A DNA stretch of 64,000 nucleotides from Zobellella taiwanensis (GCF_003012795.1 NZ_PXYH01000008.1:89302-153301), one strand, 5' to 3'; numbered from the stretch's first letter, positions 41,415-52,728 are shown. Translations and numbers: made by a program. Notes: a model not told the origin generated them from the sequence alone.

Positions 41415-43124
41415 TCAGATCACATAGTCGAGCTCGGCCGGGCTGAGCTGCAGCCAGGCCTGATAGAGGGTCAGAAATACCCGCCCGTTGAGTTTTTCCG
41501 GCAAGGGGCTCTGCTGCAGCCGGTCCATCACCGGGCCCTTCACCTCGGCCAGGTGGAAGCCGATGCCGGCCAGTTTCAACCGCTCGTTGATCATCAACAG
41601 GCTGTCCAGGGCAGAAGCATCAATACGGTTCACCGCACTGCACTGCAACACCAGATGGCGCACCTCGGGCCGCAGGCTGACCAGAGTGGCGACGATATCC
41701 TCCAACTGCCCCGCATTGGCGAAATACAGGCTTTCATCCACCCGCAGGCACAGCAGCGAGGGGCTCAAGGTCACTCGGTGGCGCAACCGGTTACGAAAAT
41801 GTTCGGTTCCTTCAAGTAGCCCCACTTCCGCCCAGTGGGGCCGGTAGCTGTGATACAGGTGCAACAGCAAGGAAGCCACTATGCCGGTCAGCAGGCCGAT
41901 TTCCACATTGACCAGCAGGGTAAGCAGGAAGGTCAGGCAAAGGGCGGTAAAATCACTGCGGGAATAGCGCCAGGTATGAAAGAACTGCCGCCAGTCCACC
42001 AGCCCCAGCACCGCCACCACTATCGTCGCCGCCAGCATGGTCTTGGGCAGAGCGCCAAGCCAGGGAGCCAGCCAGAGCCCCGCCAGGGTAATACCGATGG
42101 CGGTATAAATCCCCGCCGCCGGTGTACGGGCCCCGGCGTCGAAGTTCACCACAGAACGGGCGAAGCCACCGGTCACAGGCATGCCGCCGGACAACCCGGC
42201 CGCCAGATTGGACACCCCAAGTCCAATCAACTCCTGATTGGCGGAGATGCGCTGGCGCCGCTTGGCAGCCAGGGTCTGCCCCACCGACACCGACTCCACA
42301 AAGCCGACCAGGGCCAGCAGCAGAGAAGGCAGCACCAGCTGCGGCCAGGGCAGCTCGCTCCAGCGGGGCCAGCTCCAGCCCGGTATTCCAGCCGGCACAT
42401 CCCCCACTACGGCAACACCAAGGGCAGCCAGCCCGAATAACTCAGAAATCCCGATTCCCGCCACCACCAGCAAGGCAGGAGACAAGCGCACCAGGGCGCC
42501 GGCCAAACCGGCGCCAAGCCCCAGGCGTAGCAGCAGGGTACGCAGCCCCTTGCGGGCCCAGAGCAGCCACAGCAGGCTCACCACCGAGATAGCCAGGGTG
42601 GCATGGCCGATAGCGGACCACTGGCGCAGCGCCTCCGGCAGCGCCAGCAGGGGATGCCCCTCCAGCCTCAGCCCCAGCAGCGGCCCCAGCTGGCTCAACG
42701 TTATCAGCAGCGCCGAGGCACTGATAAAGCCCGACATCACCGGATGGCTGATGAAATGGGCAATAAACCCCAAGCGCAGCAGGCCGAACAGTAACAACCA
42801 GCCCCCACTCATCAACGCAAGCGCCAGGGCACCATTGAGATAATGCACCCCTTCAAGCTGCAATTGGCCAAGGGTGGAGGCGGTCATCAAGGACAGCACC
42901 GCCACCGGGCCAACCGACAAGGTACGGCTGGAGCCAAATACACCATAGGCCACCAGCGGCAGTATGCTGGCATAAAGTCCGGCTTCGGGCGGCAGACCGG
43001 CCAGCAGGGCATAGGCCAACGACTGGGGGATCAGCATCAGAGTAACAATGACCGCAGCGGCCAGATCCTGGGCCAATATCGTCCTGTCGTACTCCCTACT
43101 CCAGGCCTGCAGGGGCAAACGCAT
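41415..43124 (-). CDS. SulP family anion transporter with STAS domain (second copy)
   Basis: The 569-residue protein has the SulP signature ([32 protein letters not shown] near residue 27, [14 protein letters not shown] near 68, [22 protein letters not shown] near 318) and a C-terminal STAS domain ([21 protein letters not shown] near 455). It differs from the protein at 27159: no cysteine tail and a closer match to the sulfate-permease branch. It starts 5 bp after the DUF442 gene, which suggests co-expression and a link to sulfur chemistry. Confidence 0.88.
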   Translation of the reverse strand: MRLPLQAWSREYDRTILAQDLAAAVIVTLMLIPQSLAYALLAGLPPEAGLYASILPLVAYGVFGSSRTLSVGPVAVLSLMTASTLGQLQLEGVHYLNGALALALMSGGWLLLFGLLRLGFIAHFISHPVMSGFISASALLITLSQLGPLLGLRLEGHPLLALPEALRQWSAIGHATLAISVVSLLWLLWARKGLRTLLLRLGLGAGLAGALVRLSPALLVVAGIGISELFGLAALGVAVVGDVPAGIPGWSWPRWSELPWPQLVLPSLLLALVGFVESVSVGQTLAAKRRQRISANQELIGLGVSNLAAGLSGGMPVTGGFARSVVNFDAGARTPAAGIYTAIGITLAGLWLAPWLGALPKTMLAATIVVAVLGLVDWRQFFHTWRYSRSDFTALCLTFLLTLLVNVEIGLLTGIVASLLLHLYHSYRPHWAEVGLLEGTEHFRNRLRHRVTLSPSLLCLRVDESLYFANAGQLEDIVATLVSLRPEVRHLVLQCSAVNRIDASALDSLLMINERLKLAGIGFHLAEVKGPVMDRLQQSPLPEKLNGRVFLTLYQAWLQLSPAELDYVI

Positions 43125-43129
43125 CCTTC

Positions 43130-43549
43130 TTACCCCTGCTGGCGGGAAGCAAGTCGCGGCGCCAGCGCCGACAGGTCGTAGCCGGCCGCGGAGGCCAGGC
43201 CCAACACCTGCCCGGCCGGCAGTGCAGCGGACAGCGCCCAAAGGGTGATGGAGCGGGTTCCACTGCGGCAGAAGGCCAGCACGGGCTCGGGCTGTGTCCG
43301 CAGCGCGTCGCGGAAGGCATCTATCGCCGGCTCGGTAAATTGACCGGAGCTGATGGGAATCCATACCCAGGCCATACCCAGCTCCCTCGCCGCCGCCGCC
43401 AGTTGAGCGGCTGACGGCTGGCCATCAGCCTCGCCATCGGGGCGATTGCAAATAAGGGTCCTGATGCCCCGCCCGGCCAGTGTCGCCAGATCGGCTTCGG
43501 TAACCTGATCCGCCACCGCAAAGGAAGAAGTAACCTGTCTGATGTCCAT
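43130..43549 (-). CDS. DUF442 / TIGR01244 family sulfurtransferase- or phosphatase-like protein
   Basis: The 139-residue protein has the DUF442 (Blh N-domain) pattern: VTEADLATLAGRGIRTLICNRPDGEADGQPS near residue 17 and the catalytic-type loop FCRSGTRSITLWAL near 93, a CX5R dual-specificity-phosphatase loop that in this family handles sulfur. Members occur with sulfide-responsive regulators (BigR/SqrR). The palindrome 40-55 bp upstream supports such control. It forms a two-gene unit with the SulP transporter. Confidence 0.85.
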   Translation of the reverse strand: MDIRQVTSSFAVADQVTEADLATLAGRGIRTLICNRPDGEADGQPSAAQLAAAARELGMAWVWIPISSGQFTEPAIDAFRDALRTQPEPVLAFCRSGTRSITLWALSAALPAGQVLGLASAAGYDLSALAPRLASRQQG

Positions 43550-43588
43550 AACATCCTCTATAGCTGAGGCCGGATATCCGGCAGTTAA

Positions 43589-43604
43589 ATTAGATTATTC
43601 TAAT
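43589..43604 (-). promoter_or_regulatory. Palindromic operator ATTAGA-N4-TCTAAT
   Basis: The two 6-bp arms are exact reverse complements with a 4-bp spacer (TTAT), in an AT-rich promoter region just upstream of the DUF442 gene. Its form suits an ArsR-type winged-helix repressor such as BigR; no such gene is in the window. Confidence 0.55.
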
Positions 43605-43631
43605 AATAAAAACGGATGCAAGCCTGAAACG

Positions 43632-43659
43632 AAAAAAGGAGGCCGAAGCCTCCTTTTTT
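43632..43659 (-). terminator. Intrinsic terminator of the str operon (after tuf)
   Basis: AAAAAAGGAGGC and GCCTCCTTTTTT form a strong stem around CGAA, 20 bp after the tuf stop; on the minus strand T residues follow. Confidence 0.9.
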
Positions 43660-43678
43660 AGCGATTGCCAGATCCCGA

Positions 43679-44863
43679 TTACTCGATGATCTTGGCAACA
43701 ACGCCGGCGCCAACGGTGCGGCCGCCTTCGCGGATGGCGAAGCGCAGGCCGTCTTCCATCGCGATGGGAGCAATCAGGCTCACTACCATCTTGATGTTGT
43801 CACCGGGCATCACCATCTCAACGCCTTCCGGCAGTTCAATGGTGCCGGTCACGTCGGTGGTACGGAAGTAGAACTGCGGACGGTAGCCCTTGAAGAACGG
43901 GGTGTGACGACCACCTTCTTCCTTGGACAGTACGTACACTTCGGACTCGAACTTGGTGTGCGGCTTGATGGAGCCCGGCTTGGCCAGAACCTGACCACGC
44001 TCAACGTCTTCACGCTTGGTGCCACGCAGCAGCACGCCCACGTTCTCACCGGCACGGCCTTCGTCCAGCAGTTTGCGGAACATTTCAACGCCGGTACAGG
44101 TGGTCTTGACGGTGTCCTTGATACCGACGATTTCAACTTCTTCACCCACCTTGACGATACCGCGCTCAACACGGCCGGTCACCACGGTGCCACGACCCTG
44201 GATGGAGAACACGTCTTCGATCGGCAGCAGGAAGGCGCCATCGATGGCACGCTCGGGATCCGGAATGTAGGTGTCCAGGGCGTTGGCCAGTTCCAGGATT
44301 TTCTCTTCCCACTGGGCATCGCCTTCCAGGCCTTTCAGGGCGGAACCCTGGATAACCGGCGTGTCGTCGCCCGGGAAGTCGTACTCGGACAGCAGCTCGC
44401 GCACTTCCATTTCTACCAGCTCGAGCAGCTCTTCGTCATCCACCATGTCACACTTGTTCATGAACACGATGATGTAGGGTACGCCTACCTGGCGGGCCAG
44501 CAGGATGTGCTCGCGGGTTTGCGGCATGGGGCCGTCGGTAGCAGCAACCACCAGGATGGCGCCGTCCATCTGGGCCGCACCGGTGATCATGTTTTTCACG
44601 TAGTCGGCGTGGCCGGGGCAGTCAACGTGCGCGTAGTGACGGGCTTCGGTGTCGTATTCAACGTGAGAAGCGGCGATGGTGATACCACGGGCTTTTTCTT
44701 CCGGAGCGTTGTCGATCTGATCGTAACCGCGGGCAGTACCACCCATTTTCTTGGCCAGAACAGTGGTGATGGCAGCGGTCAGAGTGGTTTTACCGTGGTC
44801 AACGTGGCCGATGGTACCAACGTTAACGTGCGTTTTTTTACGTTCAAATTTTTCTTTAGACAC
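43679..44863 (-). CDS. tuf: Elongation factor Tu
   Basis: The 394-residue GTPase has G1 GHVDHGKTT near residue 18, DCPGHADY near 81 and [10 protein letters not shown] near 136, and the full three-domain length. It brings aminoacyl-tRNA to the ribosome. It is the last gene of rpsL-rpsG-fusA-tuf, 64 bp after fusA, and ends at a strong terminator. Confidence 0.99.
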   Translation of the reverse strand: MSKEKFERKKTHVNVGTIGHVDHGKTTLTAAITTVLAKKMGGTARGYDQIDNAPEEKARGITIAASHVEYDTEARHYAHVDCPGHADYVKNMITGAAQMDGAILVVAATDGPMPQTREHILLARQVGVPYIIVFMNKCDMVDDEELLELVEMEVRELLSEYDFPGDDTPVIQGSALKGLEGDAQWEEKILELANALDTYIPDPERAIDGAFLLPIEDVFSIQGRGTVVTGRVERGIVKVGEEVEIVGIKDTVKTTCTGVEMFRKLLDEGRAGENVGVLLRGTKREDVERGQVLAKPGSIKPHTKFESEVYVLSKEEGGRHTPFFKGYRPQFYFRTTDVTGTIELPEGVEMVMPGDNIKMVVSLIAPIAMEDGLRFAIREGGRTVGAGVVAKIIE

Positions 44864-44927
44864 GACCTAGTCCTTCCTAGTTTGATCCCACACGCTAAAG
44901 CGGGTGGGGAGTTAAAACAAAGATTAA

Positions 44928-47027
44928 TTAACCTTTACGGGCGGCGATCACCGCTTCTGCCATGTTCGCAGGCACTTCGGCGTACTTGGCAAACTCCATG
45001 GAGTAAGAAGCACGACCCTGGGTCTGGGAACGCAGGTCGGTAGCGTAGCCGAACATTTCAGACAGCGGAACCAGCGCGTTGACAATCTTTCCGCTAGGAC
45101 CGTCGTCCATGCCTTCGATGATGCCGCGGCGACGGTTGACGTCACCGATCACATCACCCATGTACTCTTCCGGCGTCTCGACCTCGACTTTCATCAGAGG
45201 CTCCAGCAGCGCCGGATTACACTTCATGAAACCGGACTTGAACGCCATGGAGCCGGCGATCTTAAAGGCCATTTCAGAAGAGTCAACATCGTGGTAGGAA
45301 CCGTCGAAGAGGGTGACCTTGATGTCCTCGATCGGATAGCCGGCCAGAACGCCCTGCCTCATTTGTTCCTGAATACCCTTGTCGACGGCAGGAATGAATT
45401 CCTTCGGAATCACTCCACCCACAACGGCATTCTCGAACTTGTAGCCAGCGCCCTGTTCCTGGGGTTCGATCTTGATCCAGACATGGCCGAACTGGCCGCG
45501 ACCACCGGACTGGCGCACGAATTTGCCTTCCTGCTCCACGGAGCCACGGATGGTTTCGCGGTAGGCTACCTGGGGCTTGCCCACGTTGGCTTCGACCTTG
45601 AACTCGCGCTTCATGCGGTCGACGATGATATCCAGGTGCAGTTCGCCCATACCGGCGATAATGGTCTGCCCGGACTCTTCATCGGTCCACACGCGGAAAG
45701 AGGGATCTTCCTGAGCCAGACGTCCCAGGGCCATGCCCATTTTTTCCTGATCAGCCTTGGTTCTTGGCTCGACGGCCACAGAGATCACCGGCTCGGGGAA
45801 CTCCATGCGTTCCAGGATGATGGGAGCGTCGACGGCGCACAGGGTATCCCCCGTGGTCACATCCTTCAGGCCGATGGCGGCGGCGATATCGCCGGCTCGC
45901 ACCTGCTTGATTTCGTCCCGTTTGTTGGCATGCATCTGCACGATACGGCCAATGCGCTCGCGTTTGCCCTTGACCGAATTCAGCACGGTATCGCCGGTGT
46001 TGATTACGCCGGAGTACACACGGAAAAAGGTCAGGTTGCCCACAAAGGGATCGGTGGCAATCTTGAACGCAAGGGCGGCGAATGGCACGGCATCGTCGGC
46101 GCTACGGGTATCGGGCGTTTCGCCGTCATCCTTCACACCGGCAATGGCCGGGACTTCCACCGGTGACGGCAGGTATTCCACCACCACGTCGAGCATGGCC
46201 TGTACACCCTTGTTCTTGAACGCGGAGCCGCAGGTTACCAGGATGATTTCGTTGTCCAGCACCCGCTTGCGCAGGCCCGACTTGATCTCTTCCTCGCTCA
46301 GTTCCCCACCCTCGAGGTACTTGTCCATCAGTTCTTCGCTGGCTTCGGCCGCGGCTTCCACCAGATTCTGGTGCCACTCCTCGGCCAGCTCCTGCATCTC
46401 TGCGGGAATATCGTGATAGACGAAGGTGGTGCCATTGTCTTCGTCGTTCCAGTCGATGGCTTTCATCTTGACCAGATCGACCACGCCCACGAAGTTTTCT
46501 TCGGAGCCAATCGGCAGCTGCACCGGCACCGGCACCCCCTTCAGGCGAGATTTGATCTGCTCGACCACCCGCAGGAAGTTGGCTCCGGTACGGTCCATCT
46601 TGTTGACGAAGGCGATACGTGGAACGTGATACTTGTTGGCCTGGCGCCATACCGTCTCGGACTGGGGCTGAACACCACCCACGGCACAGTACACCATCAC
46701 AGCACCGTCGAGCACCCGCATGGAACGTTCGACTTCAATGGTGAAGTCCACGTGTCCGGGAGTATCAATAATATTGATGCGATGCTGAGGGAACTGATGT
46801 TCCATACCGTCCCAGAAACAAGTTGTTGCTGCAGAGGTAATGGTGATACCACGCTCCTGCTCCTGTTCCATCCAGTCCATGGTCGCGGCGCCCTCATGGG
46901 TTTCGCCGATCTTATGGTTTACACCGGTATAAAACAGGATGCGCTCGGTGGTGGTGGTCTTGCCGGCGTCAATGTGAGCACTGATACCGATATTACGGTA
47001 GCGCTCAATCGGGGTTGTACGAGCCAC
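44928..47027 (-). CDS. fusA: Elongation factor G
   Basis: The 699-residue translocase has the GTPase motifs [15 protein letters not shown] near residue 17, DTPGHVDFT near 88 and NKMDRTGAN near 142, followed by the four EF-G domains to the normal length. It drives ribosomal translocation and, with RRF, recycling. It lies 75 bp downstream of rpsG in the str operon. Confidence 0.99.
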   Translation of the reverse strand: MARTTPIERYRNIGISAHIDAGKTTTTERILFYTGVNHKIGETHEGAATMDWMEQEQERGITITSAATTCFWDGMEHQFPQHRINIIDTPGHVDFTIEVERSMRVLDGAVMVYCAVGGVQPQSETVWRQANKYHVPRIAFVNKMDRTGANFLRVVEQIKSRLKGVPVPVQLPIGSEENFVGVVDLVKMKAIDWNDEDNGTTFVYHDIPAEMQELAEEWHQNLVEAAAEASEELMDKYLEGGELSEEEIKSGLRKRVLDNEIILVTCGSAFKNKGVQAMLDVVVEYLPSPVEVPAIAGVKDDGETPDTRSADDAVPFAALAFKIATDPFVGNLTFFRVYSGVINTGDTVLNSVKGKRERIGRIVQMHANKRDEIKQVRAGDIAAAIGLKDVTTGDTLCAVDAPIILERMEFPEPVISVAVEPRTKADQEKMGMALGRLAQEDPSFRVWTDEESGQTIIAGMGELHLDIIVDRMKREFKVEANVGKPQVAYRETIRGSVEQEGKFVRQSGGRGQFGHVWIKIEPQEQGAGYKFENAVVGGVIPKEFIPAVDKGIQEQMRQGVLAGYPIEDIKVTLFDGSYHDVDSSEMAFKIAGSMAFKSGFMKCNPALLEPLMKVEVETPEEYMGDVIGDVNRRRGIIEGMDDGPSGKIVNALVPLSEMFGYATDLRSQTQGRASYSMEFAKYAEVPANMAEAVIAARKG

Positions 47028-47102
47028 AATAAGATCCTCTTGCCAAGGTCGAATGTCCTTAGTGAGCCACAGGGGGCGCGGCCTCGGCCGCGCCCGTTCT
47101 CA

Positions 47103-47573
47103 TTACCAGCGGTAGTGAGCGAAGGCCTTGTTGGCTTCGGCCATGCGGTGCACGTCTTCACGCTTCTTGACGGCAGAGCCTTTGTTTTCAGCGGCATCCA
47201 GCAGCTCGCCAGCCAGGCGCTGGGCCATGGACTTCTCACCGCGCTTGCGGGCGGCTTCCACCAGCCAGCGCATGGCCAGGGCATTGCGACGTACGGGGCG
47301 CACTTCAACCGGTACCTGGTAGGTAGAACCACCCACCCGGCGGGATTTCACTTCAACAGTAGGACGAACATTGTCCAGGGCTTCTTCGAACAGGGCCAGC
47401 TGCTCTTTGCTGGTCTTGGCGGCAACGATGTCCAAAGCACCATAAACAATCTTTTCAGAGGTAGACTTCTTACCGTCCACCATGACTACGTTTACGAATT
47501 TTGCCAGCAGTTCGGATCCAAACTTGGGATCCGGCAGGATTTTACGCTGGCCGATTACGCGACGTCTTGGCAT
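47103..47573 (-). CDS. rpsG: 30S ribosomal protein S7
   Basis: The 156-residue protein starts [20 protein letters not shown] and matches bacterial S7 throughout ([13 protein letters not shown] near residue 81). It binds the 3' major domain of 16S rRNA. In E. coli S7 represses its own operon by binding the rpsL-rpsG spacer; the 84-bp spacer here could do the same. Confidence 0.99.
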   Translation of the reverse strand: MPRRRVIGQRKILPDPKFGSELLAKFVNVVMVDGKKSTSEKIVYGALDIVAAKTSKEQLALFEEALDNVRPTVEVKSRRVGGSTYQVPVEVRPVRRNALAMRWLVEAARKRGEKSMAQRLAGELLDAAENKGSAVKKREDVHRMAEANKAFAHYRW

Positions 47574-47657
47574 TGCAAACTCTCCGTAACTTCAGGAATA
47601 ACCCAAAACAAAACAGGTTAAAAATATAAATGTTTGGCCTTACTTAACGGAGAACCA

Positions 47658-48032
47658 TTAAGCCTTGGGCTTCTTGGCGCCGTACTTGGAACGGGCCTGA
47701 CGACGGGCAGCAACACCGGAGGTGTCCAGCGCGCCGCGCACGGTGTGGTAACGCACACCGGGAAGGTCTTTAACACGACCGCCGCGGATCAGCACTACGG
47801 AGTGCTCCTGCAGGTTGTGGCCTTCACCACCGATGTAGGAGTTGACTTCGTAGCCATTGGTCAGACGAACACGGCATACCTTACGCAGTGCGGAGTTCGG
47901 CTTCTTGGGGGTAGTGGTGTAAACGCGGGTACATACGCCGCGCTTTTGCGGGCAGGCTTCCAGCGCCGGAACGTTGCTCTTGGCCACGTTCTTTTCGCGC
48001 GGTTTGCGTACCAGCTGGTTAATAGTTGCCAT
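47658..48032 (-). CDS. rpsL: 30S ribosomal protein S12
   Basis: The 124-residue protein starts [20 protein letters not shown] and has the streptomycin-site segment [17 protein letters not shown] with the wild-type lysine at about position 43 and [12 protein letters not shown] near 85. It is the first gene of the str operon and has a strong promoter upstream. Confidence 0.99.
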   Translation of the reverse strand: MATINQLVRKPREKNVAKSNVPALEACPQKRGVCTRVYTTTPKKPNSALRKVCRVRLTNGYEVNSYIGGEGHNLQEHSVVLIRGGRVKDLPGVRYHTVRGALDTSGVAARRQARSKYGAKKPKA

Positions 48033-48098
48033 TAACAGCTCCTGAAAAAATGTCGTTCTACAGTTGTGAAAATCCATCCCCAAAAGCGGGGACGCAAA

Positions 48099-48127
48099 AT
48101 TCTATGCTTGCCCCGTGGTTGAGTCAA
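48099..48127 (-). promoter_or_regulatory. Sigma-70 promoter of the str operon
   Basis: On the minus strand TTGACT and TAGAAT are separated by exactly 17 bp, upstream of rpsL. The hexamers match the consensus at five of six positions each. Confidence 0.8.
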
Positions 48128-48162
48128 GATTTATACAATTCAAGGCTCGGGTTTTAGCGGGA

Positions 48163-48450
48163 TCAGGACCAGGCCTGGGGACTACCCAGTTCGGCGATGA
48201 GTTCGACCAGCTCCGCCATGGCCAGCGGCTGGCCAAAATCCGCCACCAGCCCGCGGGCCTGCAGATCTTCCTGCATCACATAAAGCGCGCCGTTCGCAGC
48301 CAACGGTTCCAGTTGCACCCGCCAGACCGGCGCCGACAGGGCGATAACCGCATCCTGCCATAACAATAGCCGATCGCCAGGCTGCATGTAATGCAGCGCC
48401 TGGGCAAGGGTATGGTGGTTCAGGGGAGAATCCTTGACCGTATGCAGCAT
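48163..48450 (-). CDS. tusB: Sulfur relay protein TusB
   Basis: The 95-residue DsrH-type protein starts MLHTVKDSPLNHHTLAQAL with GAGGA at an 8-bp distance. With TusC and TusD it forms the complex that passes sulfur from TusA to TusE-MnmA for 2-thiouridine in tRNA. Gene order tusD-tusC-tusB-rpsL is as in E. coli. Confidence 0.9.
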   Translation of the reverse strand: MLHTVKDSPLNHHTLAQALHYMQPGDRLLLWQDAVIALSAPVWRVQLEPLAANGALYVMQEDLQARGLVADFGQPLAMAELVELIAELGSPQAWS

Positions 48451-48458
48451 GCTGTTCC

Positions 48459-48815
48459 TCAAAACGTCAACCGTACCGGATAGCCGGCCAGCCGTTGCTG
48501 CAGTTCGGGCAACGCCAGCACTTCGGCGTCAATGACCCGGGCTGCACCTTCAAGGCCGCGCTGCTCCAGTGACTCGGCGCAAACATAGATAGCCTCCACG
48601 TCGTACAGCTCGAGCAGTCCGAACGTGGGCGCGTAGTGGCGGCCCAGCACGGCGGCAGGATCCTGCCCCGCCAATAACTGGCAAACACCGTCACCCAGGA
48701 AAAATACCCCTATGTCCTCGCTCAGGGCAGACATGGCCAATACGGCATCCAGCCCTTCCCGGCCACTGGCCGAACCATGGGGAGCGGTGCGAAATATAAT
48801 GGCGACCCGGTTCAT
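48459..48815 (-). CDS. tusC: Sulfur relay protein TusC
   Basis: The 118-residue DsrF-type protein reads MNRVAIIFRTAPHGSASGREGLDAVLAMSA and FFLGDGVCQLL near residue 38. It is a structural partner in TusBCD. The ATG overlaps the tusD stop by one base (TGATG), so the two are coupled. Confidence 0.92.
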   Translation of the reverse strand: MNRVAIIFRTAPHGSASGREGLDAVLAMSALSEDIGVFFLGDGVCQLLAGQDPAAVLGRHYAPTFGLLELYDVEAIYVCAESLEQRGLEGAARVIDAEVLALPELQQRLAGYPVRLTF

Positions 48816-49216
48816 CAGAACTGCACCACCCGGTCGGCACACAGGGCCGCCCGCGCCAGCTCACCCAAGCCGCTGAGCCGGAACGGCGCCGTCACGTTCC
48901 ACTGGCTCAGGCCAGCCTGCCGGGACGAGAATTCATCGCTCAGGCCGCGGCGCAAGGCAGCCGCAACGCACAGGTCTAGCACCAACCCATGACGCTCTGC
49001 CAGCTCAACCCAGGCGTGGCGCAAATCGTCTTCGTCGCCAGCCGGCTGCTGCAGCAGGTTGCCGTTGTAGACGCCTTCCCGGTAGAAAAAAATACTGTCC
49101 ACCTGATGTCCTCTGCCAAGCAGAGCCAAGGCAAAACGATAGGCATCGGCGGCAGACTGGGTCCCGTAGCAGGGACCTGTCACCAGCAGGGCAAAACGCA
49201 GGGGATGAAACGTCAT
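48815..49216 (-). CDS. tusD: Sulfurtransferase TusD
   Basis: The 133-residue DsrE-type protein has RFALLVTGPCYGTQSA near residue 7 and the active cysteine in LDLCVAAALRRG near 81, which carries the persulfide. The start at 49216 gives the usual length; the frame is open to 49258 but with no better start. Confidence 0.93.
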   Translation of the reverse strand: MTFHPLRFALLVTGPCYGTQSAADAYRFALALLGRGHQVDSIFFYREGVYNGNLLQQPAGDEDDLRHAWVELAERHGLVLDLCVAAALRRGLSDEFSSRQAGLSQWNVTAPFRLSGLGELARAALCADRVVQF

Positions 49217-49264
49217 CGCGGATTCCGGGCAATAAGGGGGCGGCATCGGCCGCCCCATACAGGC

Positions 49265-49648
49265 TTACTCGACGTAGGCCACGGCTTCAACTTCAACCAG
49301 TACGTCCTTGGGCAGGCGGGCCACTTCCACACAAGAGCGGGCTGGGGCACCGGCCAGGAAATAGCTGGCATAGACTTCGTTGAAGGCCAGGAAATTGTTC
49401 ATGTCGGACAGGAAGCAGGTGGTTTTCAGCACGGTGCCGGCATTGGCGCCAGCCTCTTCCAGTACCGCCATCAGGTTATCCATCACCTGCTTGGTCTGGG
49501 CCTCAATGCCGCCCTCTACGATATCCATGGTGGTCGGATCCAGCGGGATCTGGCCAGAGGTGTACACCATATTGCCGATACGGGTAGCCTGAACATAGGG
49601 GCCGATGGCGGCGGGAGCATTGTCGGTGGCGATTACAGTTTTAGTCAT
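49265..49648 (-). CDS. ridA: RidA family enamine/imine deaminase
   Basis: The 127-residue protein matches RidA (YjgF): [46 protein letters not shown] near residue 54, and [22 protein letters not shown] with the catalytic arginine near 105. It clears reactive 2-aminoacrylate made by PLP enzymes. It lies 12 bp after the yheO-type gene, an arrangement unlike that in E. coli, where ridA sits elsewhere. Confidence 0.95.
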   Translation of the reverse strand: MTKTVIATDNAPAAIGPYVQATRIGNMVYTSGQIPLDPTTMDIVEGGIEAQTKQVMDNLMAVLEEAGANAGTVLKTTCFLSDMNNFLAFNEVYASYFLAGAPARSCVEVARLPKDVLVEVEAVAYVE

Positions 49649-49660
49649 GGTAACTCCTGG

Positions 49661-50380
49661 TTAGGCGATGGATTCATCTTCATCGCGTTTTTTTTGTCGG
49701 ATGTAAAGATAGACGGTGTGCTTGGAAATATTGAGCTTGCTGGACACCATGGCGATGGCGTCCTTGATGTCGAAAATACCCTTTTCGTACAGTGTGGTGA
49801 CAATCTGTTTGTTCTTGGCGTTATTGGCCACGTCGGGATCCGCATTGATCGCCTCGATGGTCCTTTCTACCGTCAGGGTCACCAGTTCCTCGACGTTGTT
49901 GCTGAAATTCTCCGGCGACATTTCCGGCGGCTCTGCCACCTGGGGCATGAAGTCGGCCATAAATTCGTGCAAAGGTGCGGACAAATGCAGGTTGAGGCAT
50001 AACAACCCGATCAATTCCCCCTCGCCATTGCGGATAGCCAGGGTCGACGACTTGACCGGTGCCCCGAGCCGACTTTGCACAAAGCCGGCCGGGCTGTGGT
50101 TCAGTTGCTGCCGTTCAAGCTCCGGCAGCCACCGCAATGCCTGCTCGGACAAGGGAGAACCCGGTCCACGACCACTGTGACTGCCATTGGCAATATGGAT
50201 AACGGAACGCTCGGGATCCTCTAGGGAGTGCAGGACGATTTCGCAGTGGCGGCCAAACATCGCAGCCAGGCCGTCGACCAGGCCCGCATAGGAGGCGAGC
50301 AACTGCCGATCCTGCTGGCTGAACCTTCGCTTGGCAACAATGTTGTTGATGGGTCTGGCCGTCCCACTTTCCGCTGGCAT
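49661..50380 (-). CDS. yheO: YheO-type transcriptional regulator (PAS-like plus C-terminal HTH)
   Basis: The 239-residue protein has the YheO PAS-like domain (SYAGLVDGLAAMFGRHCEIVLHSLED near residue 30, SSTLAIRNGEGELIGLLCLN near 115). Its C-terminal helix-turn-helix is GIFDIKDAIAMVSSKLNISKHTVYLYIRQKK. AGGGAG 7 bp upstream favours the ATG at 50380 over the one at 50419. YheO lies next to tusDCB in E. coli as well. Relatives such as DauR regulate amino-acid catabolism; the target here is not known, though ridA directly downstream is an obvious candidate. Confidence 0.85.
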   Translation of the reverse strand: MPAESGTARPINNIVAKRRFSQQDRQLLASYAGLVDGLAAMFGRHCEIVLHSLEDPERSVIHIANGSHSGRGPGSPLSEQALRWLPELERQQLNHSPAGFVQSRLGAPVKSSTLAIRNGEGELIGLLCLNLHLSAPLHEFMADFMPQVAEPPEMSPENFSNNVEELVTLTVERTIEAINADPDVANNAKNKQIVTTLYEKGIFDIKDAIAMVSSKLNISKHTVYLYIRQKKRDEDESIA

Positions 50381-50486
50381 TTCGCGCTCCCTAACCGGAC
50401 ATTCAGACCCGATTTTCAATCGATGATGTCAGATGTCAACTTTTTTTGAAAGGCAGGCCGCCACCGGCTACGGTAACGCCCATATG

Positions 50487-50509
50487 AAAAAGCCGCCTCA
50501 CGGCGGCTT
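50487..50509 (-). terminator. Intrinsic terminator of ilvIH
   Basis: AAGCCGCC and GGCGGCTT form the stem around TCAC; on the minus strand five T follow, directly after the ilvH stop. Confidence 0.85.
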
Positions 50510-50515
50510 GGAAAC

Positions 50516-51010
50516 TCAGGCGCGCAGCGATTTTTCGCCGCGGGATACCCCACAGACCCCGCTGCGGACGACCTCAACCACCTCGGTGGTTTCACTCATG
50601 TTGCGGATAAAGGCGTCCAGCTTATCGCTGGTACCCACCAGCTGTACCGTGTAGAGATGCGGCGTCACGTCCACAATCTGGCCCCGGAAGATATCGGCGG
50701 TACGCTTGACTTCATCCCGGTTGGCGCCATCAGCCCGCACCTTGACCAGCACGATTTCCCGCTCGATATGATCGCCGTCGGTCAGGTCACTCACCTTGAG
50801 CACGTCGACCAGCTTGTTGAGCTGCTTGGTGATCTGCTCGATGACCCGTTCGTCGCCGGTGGTGACTATAGTCATGCGCGACAGGGTGGGATCCTCGGTG
50901 GGCGCCACGGTCAGGGTTTCGATGTTGTAGGCCCGCTGGGAGAAAAGACCGACCACCCGGCTCAGGGCACCGGATTCGTTCTCCAGCAACAGGGAAATAA
51001 TACGCCGCAT
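50516..51010 (-). CDS. ilvH: Acetolactate synthase III small (regulatory) subunit
   Basis: The 164-residue protein starts [26 protein letters not shown], an ACT domain that binds valine, followed by the C-terminal domain. The ATG overlaps the ilvI stop (TGATG). It confers valine feedback inhibition on IlvI. Confidence 0.96.
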   Translation of the reverse strand: MRRIISLLLENESGALSRVVGLFSQRAYNIETLTVAPTEDPTLSRMTIVTTGDERVIEQITKQLNKLVDVLKVSDLTDGDHIEREIVLVKVRADGANRDEVKRTADIFRGQIVDVTPHLYTVQLVGTSDKLDAFIRNMSETTEVVEVVRSGVCGVSRGEKSLRA

Positions 51011-52728
51011 CAGGTTCTCTCCGTTTTGCTTAACCACATTTCATCCATGGCTCCGGTCTTGATTTGCATGGGATAAACATGCTCTTCCGGATCGATCTGA
51101 ATATCCATAAACACCAGCTTGTCGGTCAGGGAGAAGCACCTCTCCAGGGCCGCGTCCAGCTCGGCCGGGTCGGTGACCTTGATGCCCACATGGCCATAGG
51201 CCTCCGCCAGCTTGACAAAGTCGGGCAAGGAATCCATGTAGGAATGGCTTTGGCGTCCTTCGTAGAACATCTTCTGCCATTGCTTCACCATACCCAGTGC
51301 CTGGTTGTTCATGGAAATAATCTTCACCGGAATGTTGTACTGCATGCAGGTGGAGAGTTCCTGGATATTCATCTGGATGGAACCGTCGCCGGTCACGCAC
51401 ACTGAAACAGCGTCGGGGCAACCCAGCTTGGCCCCCATGGCGGCAGGCAGGCCAAAGCCCATGGTCCCGAGGCCACCGGAGTTAATCCACTGGCGCGGTT
51501 TGTCATAGGGGTAGTAGAGGGCGGCAAACATCTGGTGTTGACCCACATCGGAGCTGACGATGGCCTGCCCCTTGGTGATACGGTAAACCGACTCGATAAC
51601 CTGCTGGGGTTTGATGTACTTGTCGCTTTTCTCGTAGCGCAGGCACTGGCGGGAACGCCATTGTTCAATCTGCGCCCACCAGTCTTCCATGGCCTGAACG
51701 TCCGGCTTGAGCCCCAGCTCGCGGATGGCTTCGAGCATCTGAGCCAGCACGGTATCCGCCGAGCCCACAATCGGAATATGCGCCTTGATAGTCTTGGAAA
51801 TGGAGGTCGGATCCACGTCCACATGCACAACAGTGGCATGGGGGCAGAACTTGGCCACATTATTGGTGACCCGGTCGTCGAAGCGGGCACCAATGGCCAG
51901 GATCAAATCCGAGTTGTGCATGGTCTTGTTGGCTTCAAAAGTACCATGCATACCCAGCATGCCGATAAACTGCTTATGGGTACCGGGCATGCTGCCCAGG
52001 CCCATCAGGGTATTAGTCACCGGCAGATTGAACAGCTCGGCCAGTTGCACCACCAGGGCACTGGCTTCGGCGGTGACGGCGCCACCGCCCACGTACATCA
52101 CCGGCCGCTTGGCTTCGGCCAGGGCCTTCATCGCCTTTTTGATTTGCCCCTTGTGACCAATGCCGGTGGGATTGTAGGAACGCATTTCCACCGACGACGG
52201 GTAAACGTAGGGATGTTTTTCCTTCGGATTCTGGATGTCCTTGGGCAAGTCCACCACCACAGGGCCGGGCCGGCCGGAGGCGGCAATGTAATAGGCTTTT
52301 TTGATAGCCAGCGGGATGTCGGAAGCCTTCTTGCACAGGAAGCTGTGCTTTACGATGGGCCGGGAAATACCGATCATGTCGGTTTCCTGGAACGCATCGT
52401 CGCCGATATAGTGGGTCGGTACCTGGCCGGACAACACGACCATGGGGATGGAATCCATGTAGGCGGTGGCAATACCGGTAATGCAGTTGGTGGCCCCGGG
52501 ACCCGAGGTGACCAGCACGGTGCCCACCTTGCCGGTGGCCCGGGAATAACCGTCGGCCATGTGCACGGCAGCCTGTTCATGACGCACCAGCACATGTTCT
52601 ATTTTACTGTTTTCAAACAAGGCGTCATAAATATCCAGTACCGAGCCACCGGGGTAGCCAAACAAGTGTTCGACACCCTGATCTTCCAGCGCTCGTACTA
52701 CCATTTCCGCGCCTGATAACATCTCCAT
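51010..52728 (-). CDS. ilvI: Acetolactate synthase III large (catalytic) subunit
   Basis: The 572-residue enzyme has the catalytic glutamate in [16 protein letters not shown] near residue 50, [11 protein letters not shown] near 285 and the ThDP motif [15 protein letters not shown] near 445. It makes 2-acetolactate and 2-aceto-2-hydroxybutyrate for valine, leucine and isoleucine. GGAGG 9 bp before the ATG at 52728 fixes the start, although the frame is open to 52902. Confidence 0.97.
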   Translation of the reverse strand: MEMLSGAEMVVRALEDQGVEHLFGYPGGSVLDIYDALFENSKIEHVLVRHEQAAVHMADGYSRATGKVGTVLVTSGPGATNCITGIATAYMDSIPMVVLSGQVPTHYIGDDAFQETDMIGISRPIVKHSFLCKKASDIPLAIKKAYYIAASGRPGPVVVDLPKDIQNPKEKHPYVYPSSVEMRSYNPTGIGHKGQIKKAMKALAEAKRPVMYVGGGAVTAEASALVVQLAELFNLPVTNTLMGLGSMPGTHKQFIGMLGMHGTFEANKTMHNSDLILAIGARFDDRVTNNVAKFCPHATVVHVDVDPTSISKTIKAHIPIVGSADTVLAQMLEAIRELGLKPDVQAMEDWWAQIEQWRSRQCLRYEKSDKYIKPQQVIESVYRITKGQAIVSSDVGQHQMFAALYYPYDKPRQWINSGGLGTMGFGLPAAMGAKLGCPDAVSVCVTGDGSIQMNIQELSTCMQYNIPVKIISMNNQALGMVKQWQKMFYEGRQSHSYMDSLPDFVKLAEAYGHVGIKVTDPAELDAALERCFSLTDKLVFMDIQIDPEEHVYPMQIKTGAMDEMWLSKTERT

